Shown: positions 59,144-64,000 of the stretch, one piece after another
Position numbering within the stretch: the first letter of the stretch is position 1
How the letters are laid out: every line of letters begins with the position of its first letter
Assembly: GCA_913060815.1 (NCBI GenBank)
Contig: CAJXSZ010000005.1
Span: 104,787-168,786 of the forward strand
From: an uncultured Sulfitobacter sp.
GTDB lineage: Bacteria; Pseudomonadota; Alphaproteobacteria; Rhodobacterales; Rhodobacteraceae
Direction of reading: 5' to 3'
Length of the DNA: 64,000 bases
Program-made: the position numbers and the translations under genes
Notes under the pieces: generated by a model
What the model was told of the DNA's origin: nothing
Databases searched by the model: none
What the model saw: the letters and a program-made list of their open reading frames with translations, nothing else

Positions 59144-59383
59144 CTAAAATCTCTTGTCTCTGATCAATGCATTGACAATTGTTCGCAGCTTTACGGCGTC
59201 TAAGCTTCTGTTACCGTGTTGGAAGTTGGGATGGTTTCGCCCCTTTTGTGCACCGCCGCGCGCGCCGTGCATCCGGCAAACTTGCCAGCCGCGTACCGAC
59301 GGATTTTTGCACGGCAGGCCTGAGCGTTTTGATTTCGCAGTGCAGCGGGGCGCAGAGTGCATGGGGTTAACGTCTCTTTTCAT
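59144..59383 (-). CDS. Small Cys-rich HGGxR-type element protein
   Basis: A 79-residue protein with CTAKSKRSGLPCKNPSVRGW, then VCRMHGARGGAQKGRNHPNFQHG: the Cys/His zinc-finger-like pattern and MHGARGGA block are found in many alphaproteobacterial prophage and island proteins, without known function. Its ATG overlaps the stop of the 180-residue gene upstream (ATGA), and a run of ten G lies just ahead of it. Confidence 0.75.
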   Translation of the reverse strand: MKRDVNPMHSAPRCTAKSKRSGLPCKNPSVRGWQVCRMHGARGGAQKGRNHPNFQHGNRSLDAVKLRTIVNALIRDKRF

Positions 59384-59922
59384 TGCGTGCCCCCCCCCCT
59401 TGTGACATTGCCAACAACGGCTTGTCCGCCGCTCTCGACGGTCACACGCTCCACACGCACGGTTTGTTTGCCCTTACTGCGGTAGCGTTTGAGGGTGTCC
59501 ATTTGGGCGGCATAGCTACGTGCCAGCTTGTTCAAAGCCCGCTCCGCTGCATCTTGTTGCGGGATGTTCTCGACGTGGTTCAGCCGGCGCGCCAGCATCA
59601 TCGTTGCTTGGTGGATCGCGACCATCTGCGACAAGAGCAACGCTTCGGCTGCGTCCCTTGGTTCCATTGCATCAATGAAACCAACCGCAAAATTTGCAGC
59701 ACCTTCGTCTATTATTTTGCCGTGTGAACCTAGGCTGGCAATTTGCCCAATCAGACCCTTGGCAATTTCTTTACCTTTGTTTGGGGTCGATATGCGGCTC
59801 CAATCACCGTCAAAATCGACTGATAAACCACCATGTTTGTCTTTTTCGATGCTTAATGTTGGACTTTCGCGGAGTGTCGCATCGGTGCTCTTGCCGTCCA
59901 GTTTTGTAACATCATTGCTCAT
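59380..59922 (-). CDS. Conserved element protein, 180 residues
   Basis: Recognisable parts: IDAMEPRDAAEALLLSQMVAIHQATMMLARRL, then AERALNKLARSYAAQMDTLKRYRSKGKQTVRVE, then ESGGQAVVGNVTRGGG. The same order appears in proteins paired with HGGxR-type genes on alphaproteobacterial elements; function unknown, possibly DNA binding. The gene ends in a G10 tract that encodes the last Gly residues. Overlaps its neighbours by 4 and 11 bases. Confidence 0.75.
   Translation of the reverse strand: MSNDVTKLDGKSTDATLRESPTLSIEKDKHGGLSVDFDGDWSRISTPNKGKEIAKGLIGQIASLGSHGKIIDEGAANFAVGFIDAMEPRDAAEALLLSQMVAIHQATMMLARRLNHVENIPQQDAAERALNKLARSYAAQMDTLKRYRSKGKQTVRVERVTVESGGQAVVGNVTRGGGTQ
59390..59399. repeat. Homopolymer of ten C (G10 on the coding strand)
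   Basis: Ten C in a row on the plus strand, at the 3' end of the 180-residue gene and 7 bases before the start of the HGGxR gene. One extra G would join the two reading frames without an intervening stop. Confidence 0.95.
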
Positions 59923-60247
59923 TTCTCTGTCCTTTCGGGTGTTCCCATTTCTTTGTGATGCCGTTCCAATGCCGCTTATCAGGTCCGTGCTTGTCCCAAT
60001 CCGATAGCTTGCGCCAATCAGCTAACGACACCACGCAGCCTGTCCATGTCAGGGGATGCCCCGCCACAGACACGCCATGCCTAAATGGATCAGCTTCGCG
60101 TTTTTGCGCAGGGGATGATGCGACATCCGCGACAACTGCGACACGCAGTGGGGCAACTGGCGCAACGACCAGAACCGGCTGGCGTGCTGATGAGTGAGTG
60201 GCGTCGCCTTCGATTGCATTCAAAGCCTGCTGCACATCAAACCACAT
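59912..60247 (-). CDS. Hypothetical element protein, 111 residues
   Basis: The ATG at 60247 is chosen because AAGGA lies 8 bases upstream; a longer reading to 60301 would overlap the DUF3987 gene by 65 bases. The N-terminus MWFDVQQALNAIEG is helical; an Ala/Val-rich linker (VLVVAPVAPLRVAVVADVAS) leads to a C-terminal WTGCVVSLADWRKLSDWDKHG block seen in other alphaproteobacterial element proteins next to primase genes. Function unknown. Confidence 0.65.
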   Translation of the reverse strand: MWFDVQQALNAIEGDATHSSARQPVLVVAPVAPLRVAVVADVASSPAQKREADPFRHGVSVAGHPLTWTGCVVSLADWRKLSDWDKHGPDKRHWNGITKKWEHPKGQRNEQ

Positions 60248-61739
60248 GCGCGCAGTCCTTAATAATACGCCAGCTTTCGTTGCGTGCGGCACCGCGGACA
60301 ACCGTGCCGGGGTCTAGGGGCGCAATCCAACCGTGTCGCTCTAATAGGCTTAGCGCAGCCCGAGCCTTAGGGCTTTCGCGCAGGGCATTCGGGCCAAGGC
60401 GTACCACGTCGCGCACCATGATTTCCGGTCCGGCCCAATTCTCAAACAACCATTTGCGCAGGGCTTCGGCCCTGTCGATTTCCTGCGATACCGTGGCCGC
60501 ATCGGCCAACCGCACCGCTTCGGATAAATGAAATTGCGCCAACGTAATGGCCTTGCCCATGTCATCCGGTGTCACGTTATCTGCACGTAGGTCACGCCAT
60601 AGGGTCAGGACTCCCGCGATGCGCGCTGCTTGCTCTGCTGATTTGCTGGCATAGCCTGCCAAGCGGCTCAGATCTCCGCCGGGTGCCTGAGCCAGTTCTA
60701 CAGTATCCGAATACCCAACAAGCAATCTGCGCGCGCCATCTGACAAGGGCAGGGTGCGCGGCTGCAATTCGCGGGTGTCAGGGTCCATCGGCATAGGGGT
60801 TTCAAGGATGCGGTGCAGCCGTTCGCCAAAACGTCCCAACGCCGCATCGTTGCGTTGTGTGATGCCATGCAACCGCGTCCCGATGGTGCTGGGTGGTTCG
60901 CAGATCAGGAAACGCGGCAGAAAGCCTGTGTCCGCTGCCATCGGGTCTGCCATAAAGCTGCGCGCTACGCCGGGCTGCACCATCAGGTGAACGGCTAACC
61001 GCCGCCCATAAAGGGTCGCGTGCCCATCGCCAGAGCGCGTTCGCCTGATCGCGTTACCTTGCCAGAGGTCATTCAACGCGGCTAGCGTCTTTTGCCTGTT
61101 CTCGGAGTTCATGGCATGCCCGCCAAGAAACTGGCCGCCTTCGTCGCTGAAAATGCCAAGGGATGGCTGTCCGTTCGCGTAAAGACGTGTCAGACCTTCA
61201 AACGTCGGTTCAGTCACAGTGCGGTCAGCGGAGGGTGGTGCCGCCGGCTCTGCGCCCAGCGCATTCAGATCGACACGCGCGGCTGTTCTCTTTTCGCCTT
61301 TACCCCGTTTTGCTTCGCTCAATATGCGGTCACGCTCCCCTTTCCAGAGTGCTTGCGCGTTCGTCCAAGATTGCAAGTCATTGCGCTGAGTTTTGCCTTG
61401 CTCACGTTCAAAAGTGCGCAAAGCGGCCATAAGGGGCGCGTCACAACTCGATTTGCGTTCCCCGCTGCCTGCGATGGTCAGCAGGTAGAGTGACAGCGCA
61501 CGGGTGCCGCCTAGAGTTTCAACATCTGCGAAGCCTTGTACCGCAAGGGATGCCACAGCCAAAGCTGATGCACCCGGTATAGCGATAGGTGCCTGCGTCA
61601 GCCCATGCACCGCTTGAACCGCATCTGTCAGCGGTCCTAAGGCATGTACGGGATAATCTGCACCAGCGGCAATTTCACGCAAGAGCGGTTGCGGGCTTTC
61701 GGGTGAAAATGGGGTTTCGGTTGCGTGAACATTCATCAT
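60237..61739 (-). CDS. DUF3987 domain-containing protein
   Basis: A 500-residue protein with the DUF3987 pattern: PIAIPGASALAVASLAVQGFADVET, LYLLTIAGSGERKSSCDAPLM (a Walker-A-like GSGERKS), SLGIFSDEGGQFLGGHAM (Walker-B-like DEGG), RLAVHLMVQPGVA and GFLPRFLICEPPSTIGTR. Family proteins replace the helicase part of the P4 alpha protein in many elements and are thought to act in replication. Coupled to the primase gene by a 4-base overlap. Confidence 0.85.
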   Translation of the reverse strand: MMNVHATETPFSPESPQPLLREIAAGADYPVHALGPLTDAVQAVHGLTQAPIAIPGASALAVASLAVQGFADVETLGGTRALSLYLLTIAGSGERKSSCDAPLMAALRTFEREQGKTQRNDLQSWTNAQALWKGERDRILSEAKRGKGEKRTAARVDLNALGAEPAAPPSADRTVTEPTFEGLTRLYANGQPSLGIFSDEGGQFLGGHAMNSENRQKTLAALNDLWQGNAIRRTRSGDGHATLYGRRLAVHLMVQPGVARSFMADPMAADTGFLPRFLICEPPSTIGTRLHGITQRNDAALGRFGERLHRILETPMPMDPDTRELQPRTLPLSDGARRLLVGYSDTVELAQAPGGDLSRLAGYASKSAEQAARIAGVLTLWRDLRADNVTPDDMGKAITLAQFHLSEAVRLADAATVSQEIDRAEALRKWLFENWAGPEIMVRDVVRLGPNALRESPKARAALSLLERHGWIAPLDPGTVVRGAARNESWRIIKDCAHVV

Positions 61740-62614
61740 GCCACCACCTTTCCTGTCAGAATATCATTCCAATCACGGCCATCAGGAGCAGGCAAAAGCG
61801 ATACCTGCCATCCCGTACCATGTGCGCGTGTCGCCAAAGCCTGCGCCGCCGCGCGGCCCGCGGTGTCGCCATCGGGCGCAATGGTCAATCGGCCCGGCGT
61901 GTCAGGCAGGCGCAGCCCTCGAATGCCCGATGTCGACAGCGCCGCCCAAATCGTCGCAGGGGCGCGCAACAGCCCGCTGGAAAGGCTAAGAGCAGTTTCA
62001 ATTCCTTCTGCGACCACAAGTGTTTTCGGCCGATCAGAGAGGCACACAGCGCCGCCTTGCACCGCACCCAGCATCGCTTTAGGCGGCGTCACTTTGGCCT
62101 TGCCGCAGCCATCGGCGCGCAGATAGGTGCGATGCACCGCAAAGCCGTCAGCGCCATCCACCAGCGCCACCATTGCAGGGATCCGCTTAGCAGATGAGTG
62201 CCAGCATTCCGGTTCAAATCGCAGGGTGTCAGGCAGGGCGCAAGTGATGCCCCGCTCCCGCAAGTATGTTTCGGCCAAAGTGTCTGCAATCGGCTGCGCG
62301 CGCGTCCATAAACGGTGTGCCTGCTCAGCCCGCATTGCATCTGTCTTGCATTTTTCCGCTGCTCGCGCCTTAATGATCTCTGGATCAGGGCGCGCATAGC
62401 TGTTGAGCGTGATGCCCGCCGCCGCTGCAATTTCGTGGTAACTGCAGCCGGTCTTTTTGCAGTCGAGCAGTAGCTTGCCGCCGTTTCCATCCGCGAGGGT
62501 CAGCGCGTTCTGCGCTTTGCGGCCCTCACATTGGCATACGGGGCATGGCGCGCAGCCATAGCGGCCATACCACTTGCCGCGCAGGCTATGGGTAAGGTGC
62601 TTTGCGTCCATCAT
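61736..62614 (-). CDS. P4-type toprim primase
   Basis: A 292-residue primase. The N-terminal zinc ribbon is CAPCPVCQCEG with LLDCKKTGCSYHEI; a toprim domain follows with Glu in LVVAEGIETALSLSSGLL and the Asp pair in LTIAPDGDTAGRAAAQAL. It would start replication of the element or of an excised circle. Start is ATG 62614 (ATGA overlap with the previous gene) or 62611. Confidence 0.87.
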   Translation of the reverse strand: MMDAKHLTHSLRGKWYGRYGCAPCPVCQCEGRKAQNALTLADGNGGKLLLDCKKTGCSYHEIAAAAGITLNSYARPDPEIIKARAAEKCKTDAMRAEQAHRLWTRAQPIADTLAETYLRERGITCALPDTLRFEPECWHSSAKRIPAMVALVDGADGFAVHRTYLRADGCGKAKVTPPKAMLGAVQGGAVCLSDRPKTLVVAEGIETALSLSSGLLRAPATIWAALSTSGIRGLRLPDTPGRLTIAPDGDTAGRAAAQALATRAHGTGWQVSLLPAPDGRDWNDILTGKVVA

Positions 62615-62868
62615 GACGAATCCCCCCATGCCAACGCAGCGACAGTTTGTGCTTGGGTGACGGTCTGTCCGTGCGAATGCATCAAACGATCAACCTGCTG
62701 TTTTGAGTTGGCATCGCTTTTCGCGCTCATAGCACCCATACTGTCGCCGTTGTGGCGCGCGGGTGCTTGCTGTGGTACAAACTGGGCCTTCGCTGCATTT
62801 GCGTAGTAGTCGACCCGACCCTGTTCCTGCGCTAACAGGTTCCGGGCCATTTCATTTATGCCGCTCAT
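62611..62868 (-). CDS. Small hypothetical protein between alpA and primase
   Basis: An 85-residue protein (from ATG 62868) with AAGG before its start. Gln/Ala/Ser-rich helix-like sequence (NEMARNLLAQEQGRVDYYANAAKAQF); no domain recognised. Coupled to alpA on one side and primase on the other, so it is probably expressed with them. Confidence 0.6.
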   Translation of the reverse strand: MSGINEMARNLLAQEQGRVDYYANAAKAQFVPQQAPARHNGDSMGAMSAKSDANSKQQVDRLMHSHGQTVTQAQTVAALAWGDSS

Positions 62869-62869
62869 A

Positions 62870-63055
62870 TCAAGCGACCTTGGTTTCACGGGATTCAAGC
62901 CACGCGGTTATGTCGCTTTCGCGCCACGCAACAAGGCGCTTTCCCAGCTTCACAGAATGCGGGAATTCGTTATCTTTCATCCATTGATAAATGGTTGAGC
63001 GTGAAAGCCCAGTGATGCGCTCCACTTCAGGGCGACGCAGGAGAGTTTCTGCCAT
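62870..63055 (-). CDS. alpA: AlpA-family excision/transcription regulator
   Basis: A 61-residue MerR-like winged-helix protein: LLRRPEVERITGLSRSTIYQWMKDNEFPHSVKLGKRLVAWRESDITAWLESR in overlapping parts, the standard AlpA form. In P4-like elements such proteins activate int and act as excisionase. ATG 63055 has AAAGGA 7 bases upstream; the reading to 63115 is an unlikely extension. Confidence 0.88.
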   Translation of the reverse strand: MAETLLRRPEVERITGLSRSTIYQWMKDNEFPHSVKLGKRLVAWRESDITAWLESRETKVA

Positions 63056-63132
63056 TGGTGGTTCCTTTCGGTGCCAGTTGTTACTGGTGGGAAAGAAAAC
63101 ATGGATGGCTTCCACCGTTCCATTGGAAACCC

Positions 63133-63771
63133 CTACTGGGTGGTTTCACCCGGCAATAGCTTTAGAAAAGTTTCAAGGCGGTCAGCCGCACTGATTGCGA
63201 CAAGGTGCTTCTGTTTTTCGGTTCTGTTCGGTAAGCCTTGAAGCTTTACGTAACTCTTTCGCCAAAGGTCAGTAAGATCAGCGGGTGCCTGAAAGTTTGC
63301 GGCATAGGCAGCCTCTCTTACGATTTTTAGCGCCTTGGTTTCACTGACATCGAATAACAACCAAACCTCATAGATTATGGCCGACAATATTACGTTCCGC
63401 TTTGCCAAATTGTAGACTTCGGTTGCTCTTGGGCGGGGCCATTCCCCAATGAGTTGGCAAACCGTAAATTCAGTGAGCGATCTTGGAAGTGGCTTCTTTC
63501 GGAGCAGGTTGTTGACGCAAATACTTCGAGCAATGTCCCAATGAACAGCGCTGTCCTTGCTCCTTTCAACTAGGAGTTTGGCGTCTTGTTCGCTTATCTC
63601 CATCCAAATGTCTGAGGCCTCGCGGTCATCTAAGTCGACCCCGCCATGTGTGATAACGTTGATTTCCTTGCTAGCATCGGGGGTCCAGAAACCAAATTTT
63701 GCCGGCTGCCCACTATAGGCAACGGACCTGAGGTGTTCAGTCGCGTATTCAAGCGCCTCCCGCTTAGTCAT
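63133..63771 (-). CDS. Hypothetical protein coupled to the integrase
   Basis: A 212-residue soluble protein whose ATG overlaps the integrase stop (ATGA, 63768-63771). Mostly helical by eye, with several Trp residues (FGFWTPDAS, DIWMEISEQ, HWDIARSICVNN, EVWLLFDVSETKALKI). I do not recognise a domain. Codon use is AT-richer than the chromosome. Expression with the integrase suggests a role in control of the element, or cargo. Confidence 0.6.
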   Translation of the reverse strand: MTKREALEYATEHLRSVAYSGQPAKFGFWTPDASKEINVITHGGVDLDDREASDIWMEISEQDAKLLVERSKDSAVHWDIARSICVNNLLRKKPLPRSLTEFTVCQLIGEWPRPRATEVYNLAKRNVILSAIIYEVWLLFDVSETKALKIVREAAYAANFQAPADLTDLWRKSYVKLQGLPNRTEKQKHLVAISAADRLETFLKLLPGETTQ

Positions 63772-63953
63772 CCAAACACCTTGTGCACGTTGCTTTGTTG
63801 ATCGTCTTTCCCTTCCAATGTGTTACCCCAGTGGTTCATCATCCCCCGCCGCCGCTCGACCAAATCACTGCGCTGATAAGCCCGCTCCACATCTGACCCA
63901 ATAAAGTGCGCGAGCGCGATTTCGGCCATTTCGCGCGGATAGCCTTCCTCAGC
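63768..63953 (-). CDS. Tyrosine integrase, C-terminal fragment (truncated by contig end)
   Basis: Sixty-one genuine codons from 63953 down encode the tail of a P4-type integrase: GYPREMAEIALAHFIGSDVE carries the His of box II and VERAYQRSDLVERRRGMMNHW carries the nucleophile Tyr (codon 63878-63876). The 5' part is missing because the contig stops. Any start read from the adapter bases at 63954-63968 (a product beginning M-Y-K-R-Q) is false. The N-terminal and most catalytic residues (Arg-Lys-His-x-x-Arg) lie outside the window. Confidence 0.85.
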   Translation of the reverse strand, partial: AEEGYPREMAEIALAHFIGSDVERAYQRSDLVERRRGMMNHWGNTLEGKDDQQSNVHKVFG

Positions 63954-64000
63954 CTGTCTCTTATACACATCTCCGAGCCCACGAGACAGGCAGAAATCTC
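63954..64000 (+). other. Illumina Nextera adapter contamination
   Basis: 63954-63972 is the Nextera mosaic end CTGTCTCTTATACACATCT; 63973-63987 completes the read-2 adapter (CCGAGCCCACGAGAC). 63988-63995 is the i7 index AGGCAGAA (N703), and 63996-64000 is ATCTC, the start of the P7 tail. These 47 bases are not organism DNA. Confidence 0.99.

Larger units (their letters stand above)
57712..63953. mobile_element. Integrated P4/satellite-like element at tRNA-Arg (right end missing)
   Basis: Immediately after the 3' end of tRNA-Arg, gene content changes to element proteins all on the minus strand: integrase (partial), unknown 212-residue protein, AlpA-type regulator, small protein, toprim primase, DUF3987, three small element proteins, HGGxR protein and cargo. 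The tRNA 3' half would serve as att core. No second copy of that core is visible; it should lie beyond the contig end, near the integrase 5' end. The leftmost strip is AT-rich, unlike the suf genes. At least 6.2 kb. Confidence 0.8.

Noticed and set aside
57712..63953. A second copy of the tRNA-Arg 3' end as att site within the window
   Set aside because: I saw no repeat of the T-arm/acceptor sequence in the element; it would have to lie beyond the contig end.

Overview
The window is chromosomal DNA from an alphaproteobacterium, most likely a member of the Rhodobacteraceae (Roseobacter group). This rests on gene content: a zwf-pgl-pgi cluster, CckA, a cysteine-free IscR-like regulator heading a long iscR-iscS-sufBCDS operon, PsuG/PsuK, DUF502, DUF6356 and the eukaryote-like NADP isocitrate dehydrogenase. 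It also rests on DNA signals: a CtrA-type box before cckA, a GAAC-N7-GAAC SOS box before recA and an Irr/ICE-type box before iscR. Coding density is high and many neighbours overlap by 1-4 bases.

Layout. 1-6.4 kb: the front part of a Bcr/CflA drug exporter, a TagD-like nucleotidyltransferase, a DsbA-family oxidoreductase and acyl-CoA ligase pair divergent from an XRE-cupin regulator, and a peptide-binding protein. 6.4-6.6 kb: a gene-free strip with three stem-loops ending in a strong terminator, a candidate small RNA. 6.7-17.9 kb: 3-hydroxybutyrate dehydrogenase and patatin, DUF502, pseudouridine catabolism, two divergent genes sharing one CATG start palindrome (DUF4198 and HupE/UreJ-like), a ThiE-like protein, TrmJ, heme A synthase and an M32 carboxypeptidase. 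18-28 kb: gyrA, DUF2855, a radical SAM protein, zwf-pgl-pgi and an Na+/H+ antiporter. 28-45 kb: tRNA-Gly, a methyltransferase with a ferredoxin-ASKHA protein, agmatinase, guaB, an RsmB-like methyltransferase, cckA, a sulfotransferase, recA, alaS, typA, and an SMR exporter with an Lrp-type regulator. 45-48.5 kb: DUF6356, icd and a three-gene operon of hydrolase, small protein and HD phosphohydrolase.

48.5-57.6 kb is the Fe-S assembly operon: iscR-like, iscS-like, sufB, a small membrane protein, a YbjQ protein, a polysaccharide pyruvyl transferase-like protein, sufC, sufD, two YIP1-like membrane proteins and sufS. The Irr-type box overlaps the likely -10 element, which suggests iron-dependent repression. 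No sufA, sufE or sufT is present before the operon ends at tRNA-Arg(CCG).

From the 3' end of that tRNA to the end of genuine sequence (57712-63953) lies an integrated element of the P4/satellite type: a tyrosine integrase (only its C-terminus present), an AlpA-type regulator, a toprim primase, a DUF3987 protein, several small element proteins, an HGGxR-type protein and an unrecognised tail-anchored cargo protein next to the tRNA. The last 47 bases (63954-64000) are not biological: they are the Illumina Nextera read-2 adapter, an i7 index and the start of the P7 tail. The contig therefore ends in adapter contamination inside the integrase gene.
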